Assembly: GCA_022703505.1 (NCBI GenBank)
Contig: JAKLDN010000008.1
Location: 94,422 to 158,421, forward strand
Direction of reading: 5' to 3'
DNA length: 64,000 nt
From: Spirochaetota bacterium
GTDB taxonomy: Bacteria; Spirochaetota; Spirochaetia; Treponematales; UBA12059
Positions 1-8,471 of this stretch are shown here, piece after piece (position 1 is the first letter of the stretch; the number at the start of each line of letters is the position of its first letter). Below the pieces are notes generated by a model that was not told the DNA's origin, searched no databases, and saw only the letters and a program-made list of their open reading frames with translations. Both the position numbers and the translations under genes were made by a program.

Positions 1-762
1 GCCCGCGCGGTTGCGGTTGTGACCCTCGTCCCCCATCTGGAGGACCTGGGCGATCAGGCTCTTCATGTCGATCGGGCCCCGCAGGGCCAGGGCCTTGGCC
101 AGGACGGGGGCCAGGCGCTCGGCCATCCAGCGCAGGCGATCTAGGACCTCCCGGGAATAGGCTCCGTACCGGAGGACCTTCCCGAGCCCCTCGTTCAGGG
201 TGCAGTAGGCCCTGTTGCCGAAGGCCTGGTTCTCCACGATCCACACGGGCATGCTCGCGGTCATGACCCCCGCCATGGGTCCCACCGCGGAATGGTGGTG
301 GCAGGGCTCGAAGCGGACCTTCCCGGATGCCGCCAGGGTCTGGGCCTCCTCGGGGGTCGAGGCCAGTCCCTCGTACAGAAGGCCCCCGATCACGGCGCCC
401 CGCAGCGGGCCGGCCATGTCCTTCCAGGCCACCGGGGGGCCCGCGTGGAGGATCAGGTCCCGGGCCATGCCCGGGACGGTGTCCAGGGCCGTGCCGATAC
501 CGACCAGGGTCGGCTTGCCCGCCAGGATCCGGGACAGGGCTTCGGCGTTGGCCTCGGCCACCCGGGGATTCCGGGCGATCGCGTCCAGGGCTTCGATCAC
601 GTCCTTCCGGCCTCCCGCGGGGGGCTTCCAGTCCACCTGGACCGTCGGCACCCCGCGGCCGGCCAGGGTCTCGGCGAAGCCTTCCAGGCCCAGGTTGACG
701 ACCGCCAGGTCCCCGGAGAAGAGCCCCAGGACGGGTTTTACGTTCATCGGTTCGGCGCTCAT
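1..762 (-). CDS. DUF1116 protein, AllG/YlbE/YahG-like oxamate carbamoyltransferase subunit (3' end cut by window edge)
   Basis: The visible 254 codons match the DUF1116 family. Characteristic stretches are EPCHHHSAVGPMAGV, a conserved STLNEGLGKVLRYGA-like segment (here CTLNEGLGKVLRYGA) and MGDEGHNRNRA near the window edge. In E. coli the homologue AllG (YlbE) acts with AllF (FdrA) and AllH (YlbF) as the oxamate carbamoyltransferase of allantoin fermentation, giving carbamoyl-phosphate. The ATG overlaps the fdrA stop codon as ATGA, so the two are translationally coupled. It is the last visible gene of the operon. Substrate identity is inferred from the E. coli system. Confidence 0.85.
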   Translation of the reverse strand, partial: MSAEPMNVKPVLGLFSGDLAVVNLGLEGFAETLAGRGVPTVQVDWKPPAGGRKDVIEALDAIARNPRVAEANAEALSRILAGKPTLVGIGTALDTVPGMARDLILHAGPPVAWKDMAGPLRGAVIGGLLYEGLASTPEEAQTLAASGKVRFEPCHHHSAVGPMAGVMTASMPVWIVENQAFGNRAYCTLNEGLGKVLRYGAYSREVLDRLRWMAERLAPVLAKALALRGPIDMKSLIAQVLQMGDEGHNRNRAG

Positions 763-2342
763 CGGGCGGCCCCCTTCTGGAGTATTCGGGCGGCCAGGCG
801 CGCGGCCTGGCGGTTGGAGGGCATGACCACGGCCCCCGCGGCTTCGAGCTTCCGCTTCTGGTCCTCCAGGCCCTGGAAGTCCGAGGGGGTCCCGGTGACG
901 GAGGCCACGACGGACAGGCGTCCTCCCCGGGCTGCGGCCTTGGCCCGGGCGGCTTCCAGGCGGGGCGCCAGGGCGCCCGCGGGGTCCGGGTGGGAGCCGT
1001 ACCCCAGGACCAGGTCCAGCAGGAGCACGGCCACCGAGGGATCCTCGGCTTCCTTGTCCAGGCGGTCCGTCCGGGTGGAGGGGTCGATCATGGGATGGGG
1101 ACGACCGACGGTGAAGACGTCGTCCCCCAGGTCCACGATGGTGTGTCCCGTGGAGACCTGGGGATCCGGGGGTACCAGGGCGGGATCGGTCTGGTTGTTC
1201 GACCAGACCGGCCCCAGGAGGGGCTGGAGGAGGAAGAGGGCCTCGTCGGCCAGGGTTCCGCCGGTGTAGAGGCCCCGGAGGTGCCTCTGGGCCGGGGCGA
1301 AGCCCGAGGCCTCCCGCTCGACGATCCGCTCGATCTCGGCCTCCGATAGGTCCCACTCGACGGGGCGATGGGGTTCGCCCCGGGCCAGGGCCGCCGCCCG
1401 TCGGGCGCAGTCCTCCAGGTCCGAGGCGAGGTGGACGTTGGCGGCCGGCTTGCCGAGGACCGCGGGGTCCTTGAGTCCCAGGAGGTGGACGACGCAGGGT
1501 TTCCCCGACCGGCTCAGGGCCTCCATCACGGCCAAGGCCGTATCGGGAGCCGGCGGCTTGCTGATCACGACGATGACCGAGGTGGCGGGGTCCGCGGCCA
1601 GGGCCGCGACGGCCAGGAGCATGGTACGGCCGCCCACGGCGGCGTTCTTCAGGTCCCGCCCGCCCGTGCCGACGGCCTGGGAGATCCCCGCCCCGTACCG
1701 GTCCACCAGGCAGGTCACCTCCTGGAGCCCCGTCCCGGAGGCGGCCGCCACGCCCACGGTCCCCCGGCGGACCACGTTCGCGAAGCACAGGGGCTGGCCG
1801 TTCACGATCGCGGTCCCGCAGTCGGGCCCCATGACCAGGAGGCCCTTGGCCGAGGCGTGTCGCTTCAGGGCGATCTCCTCTTCCAGGGGCACGTTGTCCG
1901 AAAAGAGCATCACGTGGAGTCCCCGGTCCAGGGCCTTGCGGGCCTCCCGGGCTGCGTAGGCCCCGGGAAGGGAGATCACGGCGAGGTTGGCGCCCGGAAG
2001 CCTCCCCAGGGCCGCGTCCAGGCTTCCCGAGCGCGCCAATCCCGTTCCGCCCGAAGCCGCGGCCGCGGACTTCTTGCGGTCCACCAGCTCCAGGGCCCGG
2101 GCCGCGGCCGCCTCGGCCTTGGCGGCGTCCCCGGCCTCCACGGCTACCACGAGGTCGTTCGGCCCGGCCCCGTCCAGGTCCGGACCCGAGAACCCCATGT
2201 CCGACAGGAGTTCCCGGTTCATGTCCGTACCCATGGCGACCACGGCATCGAGCACCCCGCCCGAAGCCTTGAGCTCCTGGGTGGCGAGCATCAGGAACAC
2301 CGAGTCGTGGTAGCTGTCCTTGCGGACCCTGAGAAGTTTCAT
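759..2342 (-). CDS. fdrA: FdrA/AllF-like acyl-CoA-synthetase-fold protein
   Basis: This 527-residue protein has the succinyl-CoA-synthetase-like architecture of FdrA: an N-terminal CoA-binding-like region, a ligase-like stretch around residues 170-300 containing VMGPDCGTAIVNG and AVGTGGRDLKNAAVGG, and a C-terminal flavodoxin-like ligase domain. E. coli FdrA (AllF) is one of three proteins needed for oxamate carbamoyltransferase activity. The order here, DUF2877-fdrA-DUF1116, is that of the E. coli allH-allF-allG set, with 4-base overlaps on both sides. The start is the ATG overlapping the upstream stop. A general acyl-CoA or acyl-phosphate role remains possible. Confidence 0.88.
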   Translation of the reverse strand: MKLLRVRKDSYHDSVFLMLATQELKASGGVLDAVVAMGTDMNRELLSDMGFSGPDLDGAGPNDLVVAVEAGDAAKAEAAAARALELVDRKKSAAAASGGTGLARSGSLDAALGRLPGANLAVISLPGAYAAREARKALDRGLHVMLFSDNVPLEEEIALKRHASAKGLLVMGPDCGTAIVNGQPLCFANVVRRGTVGVAAASGTGLQEVTCLVDRYGAGISQAVGTGGRDLKNAAVGGRTMLLAVAALAADPATSVIVVISKPPAPDTALAVMEALSRSGKPCVVHLLGLKDPAVLGKPAANVHLASDLEDCARRAAALARGEPHRPVEWDLSEAEIERIVEREASGFAPAQRHLRGLYTGGTLADEALFLLQPLLGPVWSNNQTDPALVPPDPQVSTGHTIVDLGDDVFTVGRPHPMIDPSTRTDRLDKEAEDPSVAVLLLDLVLGYGSHPDPAGALAPRLEAARAKAAARGGRLSVVASVTGTPSDFQGLEDQKRKLEAAGAVVMPSNRQAARLAARILQKGAAR

Positions 2343-3205
2343 CCTCCAACTCCTTCCATCAATCCCAACATCGCATCCCGCCCGGAGCTCGCCCCGTGGG
2401 AGAAGGCGGCCCGGGCGGCCGAGGCGAGTATGTCTTCGCGTCTCCCTCGGGCGTCCGGACCGTCCCGATCGCCCTCCCGGGCCGGGCCGGCGCCTCCGGA
2501 TACCGCGGCCGCCAGGGCCGACGCCAGCCGGACCAGGTAGGCCGGGAACAGGCCCCGCGCCGCCCCGGCCAGGAGGGTCCGGCCGGGGACCGTGGTCCTC
2601 GACCCGTCGATCCCGGCAAATCTGAGAAGGACCGATTCGCCCTCCCCCCTAAGGATCCCGCCCAGGCACCACCCCGCCAGGAAATCGTCCCCCGCCGGGG
2701 TGGTGCCGGGGCCGAAGCCCGCTAGGTTGCAGGGAAAACCCGGCTCCTTCCGGAGCTCCGCGAACCGACGTCCGAAGGGTCCTTCCCCGTGTAGGCCCTC
2801 GGTATACCCGTCCGTCGCGAGGGCGGCCCGCATCAGCTCCGCCGCGGCGGAGGGGGCGGACGGACCGGCCTCCCGGAAGGCGGCCACGGCGTCGGCCAGC
2901 TCCGGCCGGGGATCCCAGGACTCCAGCGGTCCGGTCCGGAGAGTTCCCCCGGGGGCCGCCAGGAACGGGTCCGCCTCCCCCGAGAATACGACCGGCCGCC
3001 CCGGAACGACAAGCCCGGCCAAGGCGTCGAACGCCTCGGGGCCGGGCCAGATGCCCCGGGGTTCCATGTCCTCCCGGGACCTGAGGATCGTCACCCAGAG
3101 TCCGTCGGGGTGCGCCAGGGCGATCGCCCCCCGGAACACCCCCTCGGCCCGGGCTTCCCAGGCTTCGCGGGGCACCAGGGGCCCCGCGAGGGCCCGGGGA
3201 TTCAT
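2339..3205 (-). CDS. DUF2877 protein, AllH/YlbF-like
   Basis: The 288-residue product carries the DUF2877 signature: GFGPGTTPAGDDFLAGW around residues 163-179 and a C-terminal HGASSGRDAMLGLMEG. The GDD and SGRD residues are invariant-looking in the family. The E. coli member AllH is required with AllF and AllG for oxamate transcarbamylase activity. The gene starts 4 bases after the permease stop and overlaps fdrA by 4 bases, so it is an operon member. Its own biochemical role in the complex is not shown by the sequence. Confidence 0.82.
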   Translation of the reverse strand: MNPRALAGPLVPREAWEARAEGVFRGAIALAHPDGLWVTILRSREDMEPRGIWPGPEAFDALAGLVVPGRPVVFSGEADPFLAAPGGTLRTGPLESWDPRPELADAVAAFREAGPSAPSAAAELMRAALATDGYTEGLHGEGPFGRRFAELRKEPGFPCNLAGFGPGTTPAGDDFLAGWCLGGILRGEGESVLLRFAGIDGSRTTVPGRTLLAGAARGLFPAYLVRLASALAAAVSGGAGPAREGDRDGPDARGRREDILASAARAAFSHGASSGRDAMLGLMEGVGG

Positions 3206-3209
3206 CGTA

Positions 3210-4463
3210 TCAGTCGCACTCCGCCGAGGTGATGTCCTTCGGCCGGAGGATCAGGTTGAGGACGATGCCGAAGATCGCCGCCAGGCCCAGGCCGGAGAGC
3301 TTCAGGGCGCCGAGTTCGAAGGTGGCGCCGCCGAGGCCCAGGACCAGCATGGCCGCGGTGATGATGAGGAGCTTGGCGTTCCCCAGGTTGACCCGGGCGT
3401 CCACCATGTTCTTGACCCCGATGGAGGAGATCATGCCGAACAGGAGGATGGAGATCCCGCCGATGACCGGGCCGGGGATGGTGCCGATGATGGCGGTGAA
3501 CTTCGGGATCATGGCCAGGATGATGGCGCAGACCGCGGCGATCCGCATGATGATGGGATTGTAGGCGCCCGTCAGGGCCACGGCTCCGGTGTTCTCGGAA
3601 TAGGTCGTGTTGGCCGGTCCACCGATCATCGCGGCCAGGGAGGTCGCGAGTCCGTCGCCGAGCAGGGTCCGGCTGATCCCCGGATCCTTGATAAAGTCCT
3701 TGCCCACCACGTTGCCGATGGCCAGGATGTCCCCGAAGTGCTCCACCATCGTGACGATGGCTATGGGCAGCATGATGCTGATCCCCTCGGCGGAGAACTT
3801 GGGCAGGGTGAACTTGGGAATGCCGATCCAGTCCGCCTTGGCCACCGCGGAGAAGTCAACGATGCCCAGGATGATGGACAGGACGTACCCCGCGACCAGG
3901 GCGATGAGGACCGGGAGGTTCGAGGCGAACTTCATGCCGAACTTGGGCAGGTAGATCTTCACGAAGATCCCCACCGCGAAGGTGAAGAGGGCCACGGCCC
4001 AGCAACCGTTCACGCCGATGGCGTCGACGATGGGCTTGGAGAAGTCGCCCCGGGCGTTCTGGATGGCCACCGGCGCCAGGATGAGGCCGATCAGGATGAT
4101 CATGGGGCCCGTGACGTGGGGCGGCAGGATCTTGTGGATCGTGTCGTAGGGCACGAACTTGAAGATGATGGCCACCACGACGTACAGGAGGCCCGCGATG
4201 ACGATGCCGCCCAGGGCGTAGGGAAGGCCCTGGCTCTTGCCCACGGCCAGGAGGCCGGGGATGAAGGCGAAGGAACTGCCCAGGAAAACCGGTACCTTGA
4301 ACCCGGTCAGTACGTGGAAGAGCAGGGTTCCCAGCCCCGCGGCGAACAGGGTGACTCCGATGTCCAGGCCGGTGATGATGGGCACCAGCACGGTGGCCCC
4401 GAACATCACGAAGGTGTGCTGGATGCCCAGCACGGTGTTCTTTACGGTCAGGCTTTTTTCCAC
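3210..4463 (-). CDS. NCS2-family uracil/xanthine permease (UraA-like)
   Basis: This 417-residue inner-membrane transporter has about 12-14 hydrophobic segments and is of normal NCS2 length. The motif [19 protein letters not shown] resembles the UraA substrate-site loop (PNTTYGENIGV), and [15 protein letters not shown] carries the first conserved glutamate. These features suggest uracil-type specificity. The operon with a xanthine-dehydrogenase-like enzyme makes xanthine or another purine base equally plausible. It is separated from the upstream hydroxylase gene by a 172-base spacer full of hairpins, so it may be expressed at a different level. Confidence 0.88.
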   Translation of the reverse strand: MEKSLTVKNTVLGIQHTFVMFGATVLVPIITGLDIGVTLFAAGLGTLLFHVLTGFKVPVFLGSSFAFIPGLLAVGKSQGLPYALGGIVIAGLLYVVVAIIFKFVPYDTIHKILPPHVTGPMIILIGLILAPVAIQNARGDFSKPIVDAIGVNGCWAVALFTFAVGIFVKIYLPKFGMKFASNLPVLIALVAGYVLSIILGIVDFSAVAKADWIGIPKFTLPKFSAEGISIMLPIAIVTMVEHFGDILAIGNVVGKDFIKDPGISRTLLGDGLATSLAAMIGGPANTTYSENTGAVALTGAYNPIIMRIAAVCAIILAMIPKFTAIIGTIPGPVIGGISILLFGMISSIGVKNMVDARVNLGNAKLLIITAAMLVLGLGGATFELGALKLSGLGLAAIFGIVLNLILRPKDITSAECD

Positions 4464-4495
4464 GGAACGCTCCTTGTTTCGATCGCTCTTTCCGC

Positions 4496-4588
4496 TCGGC
4501 CCAACGGCCGATCCCGCTCCGGCCTTCCGGCCGAACCTATTTCGGCCTACGGCCGATCCATATCCCCACCCGGCAGGCGCGCGCCGGG
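4496..4588. repeat. Array of four consecutive GC-rich hairpins
   Basis: Four short inverted repeats lie in a row: TCGGCCCAACGGCCGA (4496-4511), CCGGCCTTCCGGCCG (4519-4533), TCGGCCTACGGCCGA (4542-4556) and CCCGGC...GCCGGG (4569-4588). The first three share a CGGCC / GGCCG stem with a varying loop. They occupy the spacer between the hydroxylase large-subunit gene and the permease gene. An mRNA-processing, stability or attenuation role is inferred. The CGGCC TTCC GGCCG core recurs in the terminator after tRNA-Glu. Confidence 0.7.
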
Positions 4589-4635
4589 AGATCCACCGGT
4601 CGAATCAGACACATGCAAGCTCGCGAACGAGGTCC

Positions 4636-7080
4636 CTAGCCGTCCTTTTTCCGGTTCCGGAGTTCCGGGGCGGAACGGCAGGAGCCCAGGGGGCTCTTGG
4701 TGATCCAGTTGTCGATGGGAGTCTTGTCCCGCAGGGCCCTCCAGACGTCCTCGAAGCGCAGGGGCATATGGACGATCTCGGCCCCCGTGGCCTCCTGGAT
4801 GGCGTTGCCCAGGGCCGCGGCCACGGAAATCATGGAGTGCTCCCCCACCCCCCGGGCCCCGTAGGGACCGTCGATCTGGGGGGTCTCCACCACGGCGCTC
4901 TCGATGACCGCGGGGATATCCTTGGCCGTCGGGATCTTGTTGTCCGTGAAGGAGGGGTTGAGGAGGATCCCCTTCTCGTCGTAGATGTAGCCCTCGCAGA
5001 CCGCGGTGCCCAGGCCCTGGACCATGCCCCCGATGGACTGGCCCCGGACGATCTGGGGGTTGATGGCCTTGCCCACGTCGAAGACCGAGGCGATCTTGAG
5101 GACCTCGTACTCCCCGGTCTCCGGGTCGACCTCGGCCACGATCCCGTGGGCGCCGTAGGTCCAGTCCAGGGCGGGATTCCCCTGTCCGGTCGCCTTGTCC
5201 AGGTTGGAGAGCCCTTGGGCCACGTAGCGGCCCACCCCGATGATCGGCCCCCCGATGCCGTTCCCGTTGGGATAGGCGTAGCCCACGGCGATCCGGGCGA
5301 AGTCCACGGACTCCGCGGGGTTGTGGCGCAGGTAGATCCGTTTTCCATCGTGGGCCAGGTCCCGGACGTTGGCCCTAAGGACCTGGGCGGCGACCTCGTA
5401 GGCGTTCTTAAGGAGGTCTTCGGCGGCCAGGATGGCGGCATTCCCGGAAAGCAGGAGGCCCTTGGAGGCTACGGTCTGCCAGTCGTAGGGGTCCTTGTCC
5501 GTGTCGCACTCGAAGGAGACCTTCACCTTCTCCAGGGGGAAGCCCAGACGCTCCGCCACGATCTGCCGGATGGAGGTGTAGGTCCCCTGGCCGTAGTCGG
5601 TCAGGGCCAGGTTGACCGTGACGCTCCCGTCCTCGTTCATCTTGATGATCACGGCGGTGGCCGTGAAGGAGGGCATGGCGGGGGCCTTGTGCAGGGCCGC
5701 GACGCCCTTGCCGATCCTCCGGCCCGTCTTCCGCTCCCTCTCCTTCTCTTCCGCGGTCAGGGAGCCGTAGCCGATGGCCTTCGCGGCGGCGTCCATGCAC
5801 TTGACCACGTCCCCGGTGTGGTCCGTGATCCTCTCCCCCGTCAGGGTGATCGACCCCGGCCGGAGGGCGTTCCGCCGGCGGAACTCAAGGGGATCCATGC
5901 CGATGGCCTTGGCCACCAGCTCCATGTGCCGTTCCAGGCCCCAGTGGAACTCCACGTGCCCGAAACCCCGGTAGGCGGTGCCGAAGGGCTTGTTCGTGTA
6001 GATGGTGTAGGCGTCGATGGAGGCGTTGGGGATCTCGTAGGGTCCCGCGGCGGAGTAGCCCGAGGCACGGGTCACGTTGACCGCGTAGTCCGCGTAGGCC
6101 CCGGAGTCCCAGTACATGGTCATCTCCTGGGCTCGGATCTTCCCGTCCGCCCCCACCCCGGTCTTGATGCGGTAGGTCAGGGCGCTCCGGCAGGGCAGGA
6201 GGCTGAACTCCTCCTCCCGGGTGGCCTGGAACTTGACCGCCCGGCCTCCCGCGGCCCGGGAAAGGACCGCGGCCAGGGGCTCGACCCCGATGCCGGCCTT
6301 GCCCCCGAAGCCTCCCCCGACGTAGGGGATGTGGACCCGGACGTTGTTGTGGGGGAGCTTGAAGGCGTGGCAGAAGAGGTTCCGCACCGTGAAGGGGCTC
6401 TGGGCGCTGGTCCAGATCTCCACCTGGTCCCCCCGGGCCCACTTGGCGATGGCCACGTGGGTCTCCATGGGGACGTGCTGGACCGAGGGGCAGGAGTACT
6501 CCCGCTCCACGACCCACTCGCTCTCCGCGAAGCCCTTCTCCGTGTCGCCCTTGCGCAACCGGGTGTGGTTGGCGATGTTCGTGCCGGGCTTCGGGGTGAA
6601 GACCGCGGCGATGTGGTCGTAGCTCCCGAGGTCCGGGTGCACCCGGGGGGCGTCGGGTTTGAGGGCCTCCATGTGGTGCAGCACCGGCGGCAGCGGCTCG
6701 TACTCCACGGCGATCGCGTCCGCGGCGCGGCGGGCCTGGGCGTAGGTCTCCGCGGCGACGGCGGCGACGGCCTCGCCGTAGTGGCGGACCTCGCCCTTGG
6801 CCAGGATGTACTTGTCCACCACGTAGAGCCCCAGTCGGTAGTCCAGCTCCGCCCCGGTCACCACGGCCCGGACCCCGGGCAGGGCGAGGGCCTTGGAGGT
6901 GTCGATGCGCTTGATCCGGGCCCGGGCGTGGGGACTGCGCTTGACCGCCGCGTAGAGCATCCCCGGCACCGTCATGTCGCTGACGTACAGGGCCTCCCCG
7001 GTCAGTTTTTCCGTGGCGTCGATGCGGCCGGAATCCTTTCCGACGTAGGCCAGATCCTCGGGGCGGACTTGGTCAAACAT
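4636..7080 (-). CDS. Molybdenum hydroxylase (xanthine dehydrogenase family), molybdopterin-binding large subunit
   Basis: The 814-residue protein is a full-length CoxL/XdhA-type catalytic subunit. It has an N-terminal a/b-hammerhead domain (about residues 15-125) followed by the Mo-pterin domains. Visible landmarks are the pterin-contact loop [31 protein letters not shown], and the C-terminal [12 protein letters not shown], whose glutamate is the expected catalytic base. It acts in the cytoplasm with the 2Fe-2S and FAD subunits encoded just upstream, with which it overlaps by 8 bases. Purine hydroxylation is favoured by context. Nicotinate- or other heterocycle-type substrates cannot be excluded. 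No XdhC-type cofactor chaperone is seen in the window. Confidence 0.9.
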   Translation of the reverse strand: MFDQVRPEDLAYVGKDSGRIDATEKLTGEALYVSDMTVPGMLYAAVKRSPHARARIKRIDTSKALALPGVRAVVTGAELDYRLGLYVVDKYILAKGEVRHYGEAVAAVAAETYAQARRAADAIAVEYEPLPPVLHHMEALKPDAPRVHPDLGSYDHIAAVFTPKPGTNIANHTRLRKGDTEKGFAESEWVVEREYSCPSVQHVPMETHVAIAKWARGDQVEIWTSAQSPFTVRNLFCHAFKLPHNNVRVHIPYVGGGFGGKAGIGVEPLAAVLSRAAGGRAVKFQATREEEFSLLPCRSALTYRIKTGVGADGKIRAQEMTMYWDSGAYADYAVNVTRASGYSAAGPYEIPNASIDAYTIYTNKPFGTAYRGFGHVEFHWGLERHMELVAKAIGMDPLEFRRRNALRPGSITLTGERITDHTGDVVKCMDAAAKAIGYGSLTAEEKERERKTGRRIGKGVAALHKAPAMPSFTATAVIIKMNEDGSVTVNLALTDYGQGTYTSIRQIVAERLGFPLEKVKVSFECDTDKDPYDWQTVASKGLLLSGNAAILAAEDLLKNAYEVAAQVLRANVRDLAHDGKRIYLRHNPAESVDFARIAVGYAYPNGNGIGGPIIGVGRYVAQGLSNLDKATGQGNPALDWTYGAHGIVAEVDPETGEYEVLKIASVFDVGKAINPQIVRGQSIGGMVQGLGTAVCEGYIYDEKGILLNPSFTDNKIPTAKDIPAVIESAVVETPQIDGPYGARGVGEHSMISVAAALGNAIQEATGAEIVHMPLRFEDVWRALRDKTPIDNWITKSPLGSCRSAPELRNRKKDG

Positions 7081-7555
7081 GGTCGAGCCTCCCCTTCGGG
7101 CCCTGGCCGGTGACGTCCAGGACGGCCTCCACGATCTGCTCGTACCCGGTGCAGCGGCAGAAGTTGCCCTCGATGGCCTCCTTGATCTCCTCCACCGTGG
7201 GCTTAGGTACTGCCTTGAGCAGTTCCTTGACGGAGAGGATCATCCCGGGAGTGCAGAATCCGCACTGGACCGCGTGGTTCCGGTCGAAGGCCTTCTGGAT
7301 CTCCGACAGGCCCGCGGGCCCCGCCTCGCCCTCGATGGTCTCGATCGCGGCTCCGTCGGCCTCCACGGCCAGGACGCAGCAGGAGTTCACGGTGCGGCCG
7401 TTCAGGAAGACCGTGCAGGCCCCGCACTCCCCCATGCCGCAGCCTTCCTTGGTGCCCGTAAGTCCCAGGTCCTCCCTAAGGAAGTGGAGGAGGGTCTTGT
7501 TCTCCGGGGCGTCCCGGGTGTAGGAGACGCCGTTCACGGTCAGGGTGATGGTCAT
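7073..7555 (-). CDS. Molybdenum hydroxylase 2Fe-2S subunit (CoxS/XdhC-type small subunit)
   Basis: The 160-residue protein carries both cluster-binding sets: the ferredoxin-type [15 protein letters not shown] plus a following Cys (NSCCVL), and the C-terminal CGFCTPGM and [10 protein letters not shown]. It passes electrons from the molybdenum site to FAD. Its length is typical for stand-alone small subunits. Its start overlaps the FAD subunit stop by 4 bases and its end overlaps the large subunit, giving the order FAD - FeS - Mo. Confidence 0.93.
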   Translation of the reverse strand: MTITLTVNGVSYTRDAPENKTLLHFLREDLGLTGTKEGCGMGECGACTVFLNGRTVNSCCVLAVEADGAAIETIEGEAGPAGLSEIQKAFDRNHAVQCGFCTPGMILSVKELLKAVPKPTVEEIKEAIEGNFCRCTGYEQIVEAVLDVTGQGPKGRLDHV

Positions 7556-8370
7556 CGGGAAACCTCCGGGAGCAGGCGGCGGATGTAGGCGCCGACCATG
7601 TAGCGGCGGTATTCGGCGGTGCAGCGCACGTCGTCGATGGGCTTGATGGCCTTCTGGACCAGGGCGTCGACCGCTTCCGCGTCCAGGCCCCTCCCGATCC
7701 CGGAGACCAGGACCGGGGTGGGCGCCGCGGAGCTCACGGCCACCCGGAGGCCCTCCGGCGAGGAGGCCAGCATGACCCCCACGATCCCGAGGTCGTGGCC
7801 CTTCACGCGCTTGAGCTTGGCGTACCGGCCCTTGCGGTCGGCGGAAGAGGCGGGCACCCGGATCTCCGCCAGGAACTCCCCGGGTTTCATGACCGTGGCC
7901 TTGGGGCCCGTGAAGAATTCCCGGAAGCTAACCGTGCGCTCCCCCGAAGTCGAGGTCAGGACCGCCACGGCGTCCAGGCACAGAAGGGGCAGGGCCATGT
8001 CCGAGCAGGGGGAGGCGTTCACCACGTTCCCCGCCACGGTGGCCCGGTTCCGGACCTGGTGGGACGCCAACTCGTGGGCCGCCTCGGCCAGGAGGGGGAA
8101 TTTCTCCCGGATCGTCCGGTCCCGGAGGACGGCGCTGATGGTGACGCCGTGACCCATGCGGAGCCCCTCGGCGGGGGAAAAAACCAATCGATCCGCGTCG
8201 GGCAGGCGCTTGCAGTCCACCACGAAGGCGGGCTTGGCGATGCCCATCCGTATATTCGGCAGGAGGTCGGTCCCGCCGGCGAGTACCTTGGCCGAAGTCC
8301 CGTGCTCGGCCATCAGGGCGAGCAGCTCGGACAGGGACCTGGGAGCCCGGTATTGAAACTCGTGCACCAT
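7552..8370 (-). CDS. Molybdenum hydroxylase FAD-binding subunit (CoxM-type)
   Basis: The 272-residue protein has the two FAD-binding motifs of the family, AGGTDLLPNIRMG (about residues 33-45) and TVAGNVVNASPCSDMAL (about 108-124), followed by the CO-dehydrogenase flavoprotein C-terminal domain. I chose the ATG at 8370 because it gives the usual family N-terminus (MVHEFQYRAPRSLSELL) and follows a GGAAAGG ribosome-binding site. The open frame runs further upstream but only through promoter DNA. It is the first gene of the operon, behind the promoter at 8419-8447. Confidence 0.9.
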   Translation of the reverse strand: MVHEFQYRAPRSLSELLALMAEHGTSAKVLAGGTDLLPNIRMGIAKPAFVVDCKRLPDADRLVFSPAEGLRMGHGVTISAVLRDRTIREKFPLLAEAAHELASHQVRNRATVAGNVVNASPCSDMALPLLCLDAVAVLTSTSGERTVSFREFFTGPKATVMKPGEFLAEIRVPASSADRKGRYAKLKRVKGHDLGIVGVMLASSPEGLRVAVSSAAPTPVLVSGIGRGLDAEAVDALVQKAIKPIDDVRCTAEYRRYMVGAYIRRLLPEVSR

Positions 8371-8414
8371 CGGGAAGGGTCCTTTCCGCGGGAATGCCCG
8401 ATCCCGCGCGTGCC

Positions 8415-8458
8415 GTCGATTTTGACATCGACCCATCGGTCTGTCAAGAATTTCTTGA
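8415..8458. promoter_or_regulatory. Paired palindromic operator candidates over the hydroxylase promoter
   Basis: A perfect 15-base palindrome TCAAGAATTTCTTGA (8444-8458) covers the -35 box. A second inverted repeat GTCGAT-N6-ATCGAC (8415-8432) covers the -10. Binding to either site would block RNA polymerase. The binding protein is unknown. Confidence 0.5.
8419..8447 (-). promoter_or_regulatory. Sigma-70-type promoter of the hydroxylase/permease/AllFGH operon
   Basis: On the minus strand a consensus -35 TTGACA (8447-8442) is followed after 17 bases by CAAAAT (8424-8419). The start codon lies about 50 bases downstream. Two palindromes overlap the elements, which suggests repressor control. 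Confidence 0.65.
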
Positions 8459-8471
8459 GCGCGGCTATCGT

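Noticed and set aside
4237..7113. 958-codon plus-strand open frame opposite the hydroxylase genes
   Set aside because: It is low-complexity Gly/Val/Asp/His-rich and mirrors the minus-strand molybdenum hydroxylase, which has every family motif.
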